A stretch of DNA of 64,000 nucleotides from Massariosphaeria phaeospora. Taxonomy: Eukaryota; Ascomycota; Dothideomycetes; Pleosporales. Below the pieces are notes generated by a model. The model was not told where the DNA came from, ran no database searches, and was given only the letters and a program-made list of their open reading frames with translations. The stretch covers positions 733,173 to 797,172 of the forward strand of contig JAADJZ010000019.1 in assembly GCA_011032825.1 (NCBI GenBank), read 5' to 3'. Positions 1-10,477 of the stretch are shown in pieces; within the stretch, counting starts at the first letter, position 1; each line of letters begins with the position of its first letter. The translations under genes were made by a program, and so were the position numbers.

Positions 1-101
1 ATTGAGCTCATATTGATAGATTTATCGCGTGTTGAAGTCTGGTTGTTGTTTTGGTGGGGTGGCTCGAACGGCCGGGCGGCTCGGACGGCCGGGCAGCAGG
101 G
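1..101 (-). mobile_element. Left-edge fragment: 5' end of a Fot1/pogo-type DNA transposon
   Basis: These 101 bases are the exact reverse complement of 5,053-5,153, the 5' end of the transposon at 5,053-8,009. They include the 45-bp terminal inverted repeat (57-101), the leader and the first codons of the transposase, which reads leftward out of the window. The outer end CAGCAGGG is followed by TA at 102-103, the target dinucleotide of Tc1/mariner/pogo elements. The element continues beyond the window, so its integrity cannot be judged. Perfect identity to the other copy suggests a recent common source. Confidence 0.9.
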
Positions 102-684
102 TAAGGATGATGCAGCCTCGCCGGTTATCCATTCGTCCCCGCATGGATTCGACGACGACGACGACGACTGCACACCTCTCGGATGGGGGGAGTTACCGCG
201 CACCCTAAGCGCAGAATATCGCGCGTCTCAATAAAGCTTTACTCACTCATCAGCTGCCTGCCTTCAACGCCACAAGGACAAGGACATGACCAAGTATTGT
301 ACCTTACAATACACACCTTTGAACCAAGAGAGCACCTTCCAATTTGAAGCTTTCCCTTCAAAAAGACAATGCACCTCGGATAGGTAATGTTTCTATATCT
401 GTAACTTTCCCACTTCAAAAGATGTCTGTGTTGTGGCCTGATCCTTTTGGGATACGCGGTAACAAGCCCCCTTTCGGATGAACTGACTCCGCGACAGGAG
501 CGCCATGGAGCACTATTATTCTAGGCTGCAGATTAATCGACCAGTGCCATGTTGTGCCGTTTTGTCTCCACTGCGGAGAACATAGCGGCGCCCAACGGTC
601 GGCCCATTTCGGAACCTCCCACTCGCGATATAAGACATCACGGCCTCCAGGTACTCATCTATCCTGGCCGGCACAACCACAGCC
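102..684. other. Intergenic region upstream of the GH31 gene
   Basis: No convincing gene. It holds a (GAC)6 microsatellite at 151-168. Short open frames here are not supported: one runs through the transposon end and others overlap the GH31 first exon in other frames. It must contain the promoter of the gene starting at 685; I see no clear TATA box. Confidence 0.6.
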
Positions 685-3195
685 ATGGTCAAATTCTCCC
701 ACGGATGCTGGCATCCAGCCCCAGACACTATCATCGACTGGGCCGTCGAGACGGTCAAAGCGCAGGCACGGGAGGAATCGTTGCACTTCGTTACCGTAAG
801 TCATCGCACAGGGGGCCCCGGTCCGGCATCGCAGGAAGTCTACTCACTCGCATATATAGTCCTCGAAACCAATCACCCACCGCGGTGACACGCTCAACAA
901 TCCCACCTTGACACATCACGTCAGCTCGCCCACTGACAATGTCATCTATCTCTCGTCAACACACTGGAAGCAACAGAAGAGCACAACGCAAGGCCCCGAC
1001 TATGTGCTGTTCCCAAACGGCCAGAAGAAGCACGCTGCAGCCATCAAGACGGGCAAGACGGATGAGAATCTGACCTTTTGCGTTGGAGACCTGACCGCCA
1101 CGGTCAACACGCAGCCGAAAGCATTTGATCTTAGTTTTCGGCACAAGAAACAATTGCTGACTAGGCTCGGATGGCGGTCGGTCGGCTACATTAAAGAGGG
1201 CACAACGGCTCTACACCCCAAGGCGAACTATACGGATCCCAACAAAGGTCAGCGATGGGTGACGTACCAACTGCAGCTCGGCGTCGGAGACAAGGTCTAT
1301 GGCCTTGGTGAGCGCTTTGGCCCTTTCGCGAAGAATGGACAGAGCATTGACATGTGGAACGATGATGGTGGCACCGGCTCAGAACTCACCTACAAGAACA
1401 TACCCTTCTTCATCACCTCTGCCGGGTATGGCGTCTTCATCCCGACATCCGGCTTCATGTCCCTCGAGGTTCAGACTGAGCGCACGACACGCGTCAATAT
1501 TGCTGTCCCTGGCGAATCGCTGTCCGTTTATTTTATTTACGGCTCCACGCCCAAAGACATTCTCGCCACTTATTCGCACATCACTGGCGCGCCTGCTCTG
1601 CCTCCACCATGGACATTTGGTCTCTGGCTCACCACAAGCTTCACCACCAAGTACGACGAGAACACCGTCAGCTCGTTTCTTGACGGCATGAAGGAACGTG
1701 ACATTGCCGTCAGCGTCTTCCACTTTGATTGTTTCTGGATGCCTGGCTTTGAGTGGTGCGACTACGAGTTCGACAAGGACTATTTTCCCGACGCTGCTGG
1801 CCAACTGAGCCGCCTGAAAGAGAAAGGAATCCACATCTGCGTGTGGATCAATCCGTACATTGCGCAAGAGAGCTCCATCTTTGACGAAGGGGCCGATAAG
1901 GGCTACTTTATCAAGCGTGGCGATGGTAGCGTATGGCAGTACGACTTTTGGCAAGCCGGCATGGGCTTCATCGACTTTACAAACCCAGATGCGTGCAAGT
2001 GGTACCAGGACAAATTGCAGAAGCTTGTTGACATGGGCGTTGATTCTTTCAAGACGGACTTTGGAGAGCGGATACCGACCGGCGACGCCGTATACTTTGA
2101 TGGCTCAGATCCATACAAAATGCACAACTACTATCCGTATCTGTACAACAAGGTCACGTTCGAGGTGCTGGAAAAGAATTACGGGAAGAACAAGGCTGCA
2201 GTGTTCGCCAGATCCGCAACTGCAGGGTGTCAGCAGTTCCCCGTGCATTGGGGTGGCGACCCGTCCTCGACATTTGAGGCCATGGCTGAAACGCTGAGGG
2301 GAGGGCTGTCGCTTGCGCTGAGTGGGTTTGGGTATTGGGCGCATGATATTGGCGGGTTCGATGGGAAGCCCGAACCTGCGCTGTTCAAGAGGTGGATCGC
2401 GTTTGGCTTGTTCTCGTCGCATTCGAGATTGCACGGCGCGGCGTCGTTCCGGGTACGTTCGCCATGTGGTAGCTGTTGGAGGCATGGCTTGCTGACCCTC
2501 TATAGGTGCCTTGGCTAATCGATGAGACCGAAGAAGCGTCCAAGGTCCTGAAGCATTTCGTTGGCCTGAAGCACCAGCTCATGCCCTACCTTTACGCGCA
2601 AGCCATATCCACCCACCTGACCGGCGTTCCCATGCTGCGCGCCATGTTCCTCGAGTACCCTTCCGATCCAGCTATCTGGCAACTCGATCAGCAATACATG
2701 CTCGGCGACAGCCTCCTGGTAGCGCCGATATTCAGCGATGACAACAAGGTCACTTACTACTTGCCCAAGGGCGAATGGTACGGCATCCTCGATCAGAAGA
2801 TACGCCACGGTCCGGGTTATTTGACGGAAGAATTCGACTTCTTCGGGTTGCCGGTTCTGCTGAAGCCTGGGGGTGCTATCGTCATGGGCAAAGGTGGCGA
2901 AAAGGTGGTGTACGACTGGACGCATGGCTTCAAGCTATTGGTAAATGTGGAAGAGAGCATGGTCGTGACACTCAATGTGCCCTCTCACGAGGAGGCGGGG
3001 GATAACGTCTTTGCGCTGGAGATCACAGCGAGCGGGTCTGAATTGTCTGTCGCGGTTGTCAATGGTCAATGCAACAGCGCTTGGGAACTGGTTGTTGCAA
3101 ACAAGAGGGTTAGGAGCGCAGATGGCGGCGAAATCTCCAGCCAAGGGGTAGTTTCGGTCGCGCCTGGGGCTGCGAAGGTTGTAACGAAGTTGTAA
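685..3195 (+). CDS. Alpha-xylosidase, glycoside hydrolase family 31 (3 exons)
   Basis: Predicted to release xylose from alpha-xylosides such as xyloglucan oligosaccharides. Exons are 685-795, 860-2452 and 2506-3195 (797 aa), with introns GTAAGT..TATATAG (64 bp) and GTACGT..TATAG (53 bp). The frame is continuous across both junctions. The start at 685 begins MVKFSHGCWHPAPDT, typical of fungal members. The catalytic nucleophile is the Asp in KTDFGERIPTG (about 2,051-2,083). The acid/base Asp lies in HWGGDPSSTFEAM (about 2,247-2,285). FHFDCFWMPGFEW is the family's substrate-pocket segment. There is no signal peptide, so it is probably intracellular, as in YicI-type enzymes. It converges with the kinase gene at 3,664-4,791. 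Length and motifs look intact and there is no RIP decay. Alpha-glucosidase activity cannot be excluded by sequence alone. Confidence 0.9.
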
Positions 3196-3663
3196 ACAGA
3201 AGATAGAGGCTTATAGCGTAACTGCTTAGACACTATCTAGTATGAGGTGATTCATCTGATCAATAGCGAGTAGTCTCAGCCTGATCTAGACTCACTGTGG
3301 GATAACACTATAAAGAAACAGATAGCTGCCTTTACCCCAAAGGGCTTACATTACACTTGAACAAGAATGAAATGGAAACTGTAAACCGGAGCGCTCACCC
3401 GAAGGGAGCTGCGGAGCGATCACGACACTATCTAGTAGTAAGCATTAAAAGAAAGAGAAGAAAGAGAAAGTAGAAACTTAGGTATTCTATGGCCTAACGC
3501 TACGAAAAAAACTTCGAATGAGAATAGGCTAACCTCGCCCACGTCGAAGATTCCACAGCTCCTAGCCGACCCGATGCATCGACATCTGTACCGACACTTC
3601 TACTGAATACAAATGAGGCTCCCCTTGAGCATTCGCGCAAACTTTTATCCCCACGTCCATGTC
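3196..3663. other. Intergenic region between convergent genes
   Basis: Shared 3' flank of the GH31 and kinase genes. I see AT-rich and purine-rich stretches, such as an AAAGAAAGAGAAG-like run near 3,449-3,470, but no gene, no RNA and no recognisable terminator. Confidence 0.6.
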
Positions 3664-4791
3664 TTACGCTCTGTCAAACAGCTCCGGCCACACACCGCCC
3701 ACACCTCTGAACAGTTCAGAATTCCGCAACAGCTGCCAATCCTCCTCAACCGCCGCTCTAAGAACCCCAACACCAAGCTCCACCAGTCCCCGCGTGCCCT
3801 CCCGATCCGTCCACACGACACTAGTCGGCCAAAACGCAACATGCACCCCCCAATGCACCGCAACCCGCTTCACCCAGCCTCGTCCCAGCACAACGTCACC
3901 GTCTTCTTCGTCTCCCCGTCGCGCGCAAGCATACGAATTGAGGAACGCAGCGCGCAGGCCGCGCCCCCCGTGGAACGTGTCGAGCAGGAAGGCTTCGGCG
4001 GCGAACTGCGCTACGTCCGTGGCGCTTGTGCCGCGCCGCACCATCTCCCAGTCCACGATGGTGAGCTTGAGCCCAACGGCAACGGCCGTGTCTTCGTCTT
4101 GCGTGTGTGCGCCCGGGGATCGTACGAGCACGTTGCCGGGCCAGAAGTCGCCGTGGCAGATGCACTCGTTGTCGGAAGCTAGCAGACTGCCGAACGTCTC
4201 GTTGATTTGAGCGCCGAAGGCTGCGGAGTGGCTGAACTGGGCGAGCACGCTTTGCAGACCGTCGTAACTGTAGCGGTAGGCACCGACAGCGATGGGGTTG
4301 TTCGCTTCTAAGCTGATTTCATCGGACAGTGAGAGCGGCGTTTGAGTGGTACATGTATGCAGTGCAGCGAGCCAATTTCCCAAGTCTTCGCCTGTGGATG
4401 GGATATCAAGCTTCGGATCCGTATAGGCAGACTTTAGGTTGCGGCTGCCACCGTCCTCGATGCATAGCAGCTTTTCCTTTTCGTTGTAGCTACACCACGC
4501 TGCTGGGCGGACGTTCGTCTGAGACATATGTTTCGACAGGACGAGAGGCAGCATTTGCAAAGCTTGACTTTCATAGTCCATGCGCGAGGGGTCCAAATTG
4601 AAACTGGGGTCAAAATGTAGCCAAGGTGCTGCGTGTTTGTAGATGACTGTCTTCTCGTCTTCCAGGGTGACTCGGTAAAGGAAATTGGCGTTACCGCCTG
4701 TGAGCGATGTGACATTGGAATAGTCGACGGATAGTGAGGTAAGGTGTGCCCGAAGACCTTCCTCAGTAGTCAGGTTGGCCGTGAATGGCAT
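3664..4791 (-). CDS. Aminoglycoside-phosphotransferase-fold kinase
   Basis: Single-exon ORF of 375 aa. It has a protein-kinase-like APH fold: GGNANFLYRV near residues 32-41 is the nucleotide-binding glycine-rich part, and VIYKH near 49-53 carries the ATP-anchoring Lys. CHGDFWPGN near 205-215 is the Brenner-type catalytic loop (HGDxxxxN), and LTIVDWEMV near 238 carries the metal-binding Asp. Fungal genomes hold many such kinases that act on small metabolites (choline, methylthioribose, homoserine); the substrate cannot be told here. The upstream 261 bp end at the transposon starting at 5,053, so its promoter region is very short or shared with transposon sequence. The family assignment is solid; the function is open. 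Confidence 0.82.
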   Translation of the reverse strand: MPFTANLTTEEGLRAHLTSLSVDYSNVTSLTGGNANFLYRVTLEDEKTVIYKHAAPWLHFDPSFNLDPSRMDYESQALQMLPLVLSKHMSQTNVRPAAWCSYNEKEKLLCIEDGGSRNLKSAYTDPKLDIPSTGEDLGNWLAALHTCTTQTPLSLSDEISLEANNPIAVGAYRYSYDGLQSVLAQFSHSAAFGAQINETFGSLLASDNECICHGDFWPGNVLVRSPGAHTQDEDTAVAVGLKLTIVDWEMVRRGTSATDVAQFAAEAFLLDTFHGGRGLRAAFLNSYACARRGDEEDGDVVLGRGWVKRVAVHWGVHVAFWPTSVVWTDREGTRGLVELGVGVLRAAVEEDWQLLRNSELFRGVGGVWPELFDRA

Positions 4792-5052
4792 CTTCAGTGC
4801 CGGGTCCGTAGTCGCGTATTTCTCAGGGTGGGGCGTGGCGAGACAGCCTGAAAGAAAGGGCGGTTTCCAAATGAAGTTGCGGCTGCACTTTGCTATTTAG
4901 TGAAGTTGTCAACTGGTTTATATTAAATCTCATTGTGCAGCCTACGGCGGGGATACCTGAACTCTCAGTCACTCGTGCCTGAAGGTTGATTGTGGTAGAG
5001 GACGATTCGAGATGAGTCATTCGCTAAGAGGACTTGGCGGCCTGTTCCGATA

Positions 5053-5097
5053 CCCTGCTGCCCGGCCGTCCGAGCCGCCCGGCCGTTCGAGCCACCC
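5053..5097 (+). repeat. Left terminal inverted repeat of the Fot1/pogo transposon
   Basis: Forty-five bases, exact reverse complement of 7,965-8,009. It is GC-rich with an internal repeated CCGGCCG motif and is not RIP-mutated, unlike the middle of the element. Confidence 0.92.
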
Positions 5098-6121
5098 CAC
5101 CAAAACAACAACCAGACTTCAACACGCGATAAATCTATCAATATGAGCTCAATTGAGGCAGCGATTGCAGCGATCGAATCGCTAGAACCAGGAGAACAGT
5201 TTAGCTATCGTCAAGTTGCAGCAGAGTATTACTGTAACTGTACAACGCTCGCGCGGAGGCATCAAGGCATTGCAGGCTCACGCAGTACTATAGCAAAAAA
5301 CTAGCAAGCGCTCTACTCTTAGCAAGAGCAGGAGCTTTTACGCTATATTGAGCGCTTTACAAGGCAAAGCTTGCCTCTCTTACAGCCTATAATACGACGC
5401 TTTGCTTCGGAGATCGCGAAAAAAGAGCTTGGAAAAGGCTAGGTTGATTGATATATCTAGCGCCACGACGTCCATCTTATCTCACGCTGGACCACCGGCA
5501 TCGATCGCTCGCGCTACTAGGCTGACTCTCTATCAAAGTATAGTCTCTACTTCGAGCTTCTGCGCAGCAAGCTCAGCTAATACAATATCAAGCCTTGTAA
5601 TATGTACAATATGGATGAGAAGAGCTGCATGCTAGAAATACTTACTCGCTTAAAGCAGGTGTTTAGCAGGAAGCTATATAAGGAGGGGAAGATCAAGGCT
5701 CACATCCAGAATAGCAATCGAGAGTGGATAACGCTGCTGGCCTGCATATGCGCTAATAGATCAGCCCTCGCGCTTGCGCTGATATATCAATTAGCCTTAG
5801 GCTCGATACAGGACACTTGGCTGCAAGCTCTAAGGCCTAAGAATCGAGTATATATATCCTCTTTACTTTCTAGCTAAACAAACAACGATATAAGACTATT
5901 CTAGCTCAAACAAGTATTTAATTAATCTACAAAAAAGAAGGCAGGGCGGAGCTATCGATTACTAATTCTTAATAGCTATAGATCTTATCTTACGATGGAT
6001 TTTATTAAGTACTGCGATTAGAATAGAATTCTCTTTGCAGTATACCTCTTTTATTCAACTTACACTCTCTAGCTACTTAACGTCGTTATATTTAAGCTAT
6101 TTTTAACAGCTTACTTAAACT

Positions 6122-6512
6122 TACGCTGGCGAATGGGTAGGAGGTACCCATCGATGGGTATAGGTTGGGTTATAAGTCGCACAGACCTTGGGTTAAAGTT
6201 GGGTTAGAGTTAACCTAGCGTGGGTAGGAGTTGGGTTAGGGTGGTCAAAGCTCTGGGTTGGGGGTTAGGTTAGGGTTACCTAAATAGTTAAGAAACTGTG
6301 ATAAGTAAATGTGATAAATATACATAGAAAACTTAATATTAATATAGGTTGTAAATATTATGTAAGACCCAACTACAACCCTAAGCTTTGACCACTCTAA
6401 CCCAACCTCTACCCAAGCTGCTTAGTAACTAGCGCGGGTTAAGGCTAGGGTTGGGTTGAGGTCTAACGTAAGCTAACCCAACCCTAACTCAACCTCTACC
6501 CATTTACCAGCC
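6122..6512. mobile_element. Fold-back miniature element (copy 1), ~391 bp
   Basis: The two halves are imperfect inverted repeats: the left half is rich in GGGTTAG-like runs and the right half in CTAACCC. The ends read CGCTGGCGAATGGG and, inverted, GGCTGGTAAATGGG. It is flanked by the direct repeat TACTTAAACT (6,112-6,121 and 6,513-6,522), and removing it restores the transposase frame. A 9-11 bp target duplication with inverted repeats points to a Mutator-like non-autonomous element. A second copy lies at 37,679-38,066. Confidence 0.82.
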
Positions 6513-6713
6513 TACTTAAACTAGGTAGCTGCTTTTATAAAGAAGTGCTAAAGGCTTACTTTTATAAGTAAAAGAAACTTTTATTCTATGTTTATAGCTG
6601 CCTAGGAGGCTTCGTTTAAAAAAGAAACTATACTTAAGGCTTTTAAAGCAACTAGCTTCTTACCTCTTAACCCAAAGGTAATACTCAAACGATTTAATTA
6701 GCTAGCTTAATTA

Positions 6714-7146
6714 ACGTACCTTATAGGTTCGCCGGACACACAGGTTCGCTAGACACTTGTTTTTACTAAAGAAAATTAATAATCTAAGGCTTAATAACTC
6801 TAGATTTACTTTATAGAATTCTTTAAAAATTTCACTACTAAGCTGCATCTATATAAACTTTAAAATTCTAAGGTTACTAAGCTCTAGCCTTAGTATTTAA
6901 AAAGCTATTAAAGAAAGCCTAAATTACAGGAATTATTTTAGCGTATTTTTTGTATCTCTAGAATTAGACTAGGTAGAGCTTAGTAATACTAGAATTGAAA
7001 AGTTAATGTATACAGAAATAACATATTAAATTTTTAGAAAATTCTATTATGTAGATCTAGAGTTATTAAGCCTTAGATTATTAATTTTTCTTAGTAAAAA
7101 CAAGTGTTCGGTGAACCTGTGTGTCCGGCGAACTCATAAAGTACGT
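6714..7146. mobile_element. Miniature element with pogo-type ends (433 bp)
   Basis: Inverted repeats of roughly 90-100 bp begin ACGTACCTTATAGG and end, inverted, ACGTACTTTATGAG; both carry GGTTCGCC/GGACACAC-like blocks. TA lies outside each end. The ends match those of the 1.86-kb transposon at 21,467-23,329, while the AT-rich interior has no coding potential. It looks like a non-autonomous derivative mobilised by that transposase. It is inserted in the 3' part of the transposase gene at 5,143-7,856. Confidence 0.8.
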
Positions 7147-7964
7147 TAGGCTAATTAAGTAATAGCAACTTCTTAGCCTTAAGCGCTTCTAACTAGCGAA
7201 AAACTAAGCGCTTTCTACGCTAGGTAGTGCACGATAAAAGTAATCTACAAGCTCAAAAGCTTAGCCGAGCCTTCTATTCTATTTTAGTTTAAAAAAGCCT
7301 TTTTACAAACGAGGCTCAAAGCTTTATGCAAGCTCTTATTAATAAAAAGCAGCGTAAAAAGCAAAGCAAGGCTTTGCTTTTAGAAGCAAAAAAAAAGTAT
7401 TACAGTAGAGCTAAATTCTAGTTCTTAAAAAAAGTAAAAGAAGCACGTGATTGCTAGGTTTAACAAAGGCTTAAAAAAAAGCAACTACAACACTAGAGAG
7501 CTAAGGCAGCTTGCGTACGTAAAGTGAAAAAGTAAAAAAAGCTTTAAGCAGCTTAACAAAAGCGTGCAGCAAAGGCAGCAGCTTAAATAATAAAGCAAAA
7601 AGAAAAAGCTCGTAAAGCTGCTAATTAAGCTTTACAACAAGCAGCTTGTAGAACTTAACAACAACTCTAGCAAGCTTAGAAAACTGCTTAAAGAAGCAAA
7701 AAAAGAGACCTTAAGGCAGCTACTAAGGCAGGCTCAAAAAAGAGAGCAGCTGCGCAGCCTCAGAGTGGTGATAATGCCTCAGGTGCTGCAGCAGGCCTAC
7801 CACCATCTCAATCACGACACGGCCGAGCAATCAAGCTCCCAGCTAAATATAGATAGCTATATATATCAATTAATACCTATAGAACTCAACTCTAGAATAT
7901 ATCGCGATAATAGCTATTGTTCGTGGCTCTACAGCCTCAAGTTAAGCTGCTGTTTTGGTGTTCA

Positions 7965-8009
7965 GGGTGGCTCGAACGGCCGGGCGGCTCGGACGGCCGG
8001 GCAGCAGGG
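7965..8009 (-). repeat. Right terminal inverted repeat of the Fot1/pogo transposon
   Basis: Exact reverse complement of 5,053-5,097, followed by TA at 8,010-8,011. Confidence 0.92.
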
Positions 8010-8173
8010 TACCACTTTCGCTAATCTTTGCTAAGATAACCTGAAGAAACCCCTGCCCTAAAACATGCGTAAATTTCCATTCCAACTACATACGTGTCGC
8101 AACCTTATACGTGCCATGACTATTGAATTGCCTTGATGTATAGCACAGGCCATCTCCGTATCCCGTGCCGGAC

Positions 8174-10477
8174 TCAGACCAACTCCATCTGCTTCGCACT
8201 CTTGGCATCCCGAACCTTGACTCTCTCCAGGCCCTCAGATTGCCGCGAGGATTCCTCCTTCGCAATCATCTCATACGCATGCGCTGTGTTACCCCCGGCG
8301 CCCCTTCTTAAAGACTCGCTCGTAAGGTTGAACACGGAGCCTTGCTTGGAAAGCCTAGGAACATCATCCTCTTTGCCCGTCCAGGGACCAATTCCACGCC
8401 CCTCCGCGGCCATGCGCTGCAACTGAAAGGCATGGCTCTCCGCCCAATCTAAGCGCTTATACGCACCCTGCCCCGCGCGCTGTTGCCAAAAAGCCACTAC
8501 GATGGGAACGAAGCCGTTGGCGGCCATGATGAGCAGCCCGAAACTGAAGGTGAGGAAGACGGCGAGCACGGAGAAGGAGGTGAAGGCGGCTGAACGCATC
8601 TTGACTCGGTGACAGAGCAGCTGCATAGTGGGGTCTGTGGGTTCCGAAATGTACTTTAGGGACGAAACGTCAGGCCCCGTGTTGAACTCGGCGGGGCGGG
8701 CAAAGGACGTTGCCGCGCGCTGCATGACTGCCAGCGAGGTGTTCATCCAGTTTGCGACCTCGTGGTGCCAGTGCTCCGGTGGTAGGTTTGCAGAAAGACC
8801 TAGAGAGAAGCTGCTGTCCCAGAGGTACTCGTTTGCAACTAAATTCTCCCGTCCAATCAACCCAATCTGCAGATTGAGCTGCGCGTTCCAAATCGTCTTC
8901 CACAGCACCCGATACAACGCTTCTTGCGTAGGGTTCAGCCCCTCCAGCCCCTCCTGCAGGGCGTAGAAGCCAGTAGTCGCAGTGCACGTTTTCATGTCGG
9001 CAGTGCAAATCTGGACGCGCTCCTGGCAGCCCATGAAGGAGAAGGCGTTGTTCGATTTGCAGACAACGGTGCCGTTGATAGTGTCGGTGGATGTGGCATT
9101 CGCGCAGTTTTGCGCAGTAAACCAAGGATCGAGTACTGGGACGCGGAAGGAGACGCGGTTGGTGAGGGAGACGAGACTCAAGTCGGCGTCTGTGCTTTGG
9201 AGTTCTCGGATCGGATTGAAGAGAGCTGCCTGGTCGCCCGAGTAGTTCTGAAAGGCAGACTGGGACCCAAGACTGTACGGAAGCCCGCCAGTCTGCAGCG
9301 AAAGCTCAGCCAGCACGAAGGTGTACTGGTCTGCATCAATTGTCCCGACATTTTCGATCCTGTCTCCGAATTTGTAGCCCTTAACCCTGATTCCTGCGGG
9401 AATGAGGGAGCTGTTTACCGTCATCCACCCGTCAGTGTATTCCTCGCCAGCGAGCGGCACACAGGTCAGGGCCTTGCGTAGCAACATGGCGTCTTCGGGA
9501 CGCGTGTTGATGCCCAGATGCTCGTCTGATCGCAGGAAACCCGTGTCCAGGACTGCGGCGGTGGCATCGCAAATCTTGGCGTCGAAGGGACAGGGCGCGT
9601 CGAAGGTGGTGTTGTACGGAAGCGATGGTCGGACATAGGTCTTGCAAGCCGCCGTGTCGCCTTCTGCGCCGGCGTAGCAGGATCGAGAATACGTGGCGCT
9701 CCGCCGGTACCCGTTGCGAGTCGAGACGACGAGCGCGTTTGCGGCGTCGAATATGCCATCGTCAGTGAGATCGGTCAACGGGACCTCTTTGATCCAGCCG
9801 CACTTGCCAGGGATGAGCTGGACCTCGTTGGACGCAACGATGAATCTCGAGCTCAAACCACCCGCCAGCGAAAAACCGAGGCCATGCAGAGCAGCGAGCG
9901 CAAACAACCACCCAGCACGTTGGTACGTCTTGAAGCGCGCGCCTCTGTGTGCGAGGGCGACTTTGTGTAGGTTCCATATGAAGCTCGATTCGTGCTCGGT
10001 GTTGCGGAAGATGACCTGGAACTGGTAGACTGGGCAAAGTCAGCGGTGCTCACGCGGTGGGACAGCTACAAGAGGAGACATACACACGTCATCTCGCAGC
10101 CTGGACGAAGAGCTGCTCTGGTGGAGGGCGAAGCAGAGCATCTGCCAGAGGTATCCGCCGGCCAGCTTGATAAAGAGGGCAACGAAGGCAGTGAAGATCA
10201 GAGCCCATTGGCTGGGGAGCGTCAATGTCGAGCCATAGATGGCGCCTCCCTCTGTCGACGTCAGTGTCAGGTCCGAGGCAGCAGCGAAGAGCGCGGGCGG
10301 CAGGACCGACCGAAGTTCACCCAGAAGCCACAGCGAACCTCATCGCAACCATCCCACCATCGCATGTCGTCGGCGGCGGGAGGAAACCGGCACGTCGCAG
10401 GCCGGAGCGTGGATAACACTCGAGCGACAATTGCGAGAGGCCGGCCGCAGAATGGAAAGCGCAACGGTGCCGTCCAT
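8174..10477 (-). pseudogene. Large fungal membrane protein of unknown function, with an in-frame TGA
   Basis: Reading right to left, exon 1 is 10,477-10,088 and exon 2 is 10,021-8,174, joined through a 66-bp intron (GTGTGT..CTACCAG); total 745 aa. Visible parts are a membrane segment WALIFTAFVALFIKLAGG, a second segment around ALAALHGLGFSLAGG, a ~450-residue Cys- and N-glycosylation-rich lumenal or extracellular domain, a third hydrophobic segment SVLAVFLTFSFGLLIM, and a charged tail. This matches an architecture common in Pleosporales hypothetical proteins; I know no biochemical role. A TGA at 10,342-10,340 (codon 46) interrupts exon 1, between ..MVGWLR and GSLWLLGEL... CGA-to-TGA would explain it and is a RIP-type change. 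If translation started later, the first membrane segment would be lost. A sequencing error or an unrecognised upstream exon would keep the gene alive. Confidence 0.7.

Larger units (their letters stand above)
5143..7856 (+). pseudogene. RIP-inactivated pogo-type transposase
   Basis: DDE transposase that would cut and rejoin the element ends. The start at 5,143 (MSSIEAAIAAIESL) opens the N-terminal helix-turn-helix, with RRHQG typical of the DNA-binding part. YNMDEK at about 5,603-5,620 carries the first catalytic Asp, followed by NREWITLLACICA. Sequence resembling FKKETILKAFKATxFLPL lies around 6,620-6,660. A Lys/Ala-rich C terminus ends in RGRAIKLPAKYR-stop (7,854-7,856), a conserved tail of this family. 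At least eight TAG/TAA codons replace Trp or Gln in the first 700 bases, and two miniature elements interrupt the frame. It cannot be functional. Confidence 0.88.
5053..8009 (+). mobile_element. Fot1/pogo-type DNA transposon with two nested miniature elements
   Basis: Bounded by 45-bp inverted repeats (5,053-5,097 and 7,965-8,009, starting CCCTGCTGCCCGG), with TA on both sides (5,051-5,052; 8,010-8,011) as target duplication. Removing the two inserts (6,122-6,512 and 6,714-7,146) leaves about 2.1 kb, normal for the family. It encodes one transposase in the plus direction, inactivated by many TAG/TAA codons. RIP damage is heavy in the middle and light at both ends. Its 5' end faces the 5' end of the copy at 1-101. 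Confidence 0.92.

Noticed and set aside
13..234. A 73-aa open frame starting in the transposon end
   Set aside because: It runs through the inverted repeat, a GAC microsatellite and intergenic sequence; its Asp run comes from the microsatellite. No protein-like features.
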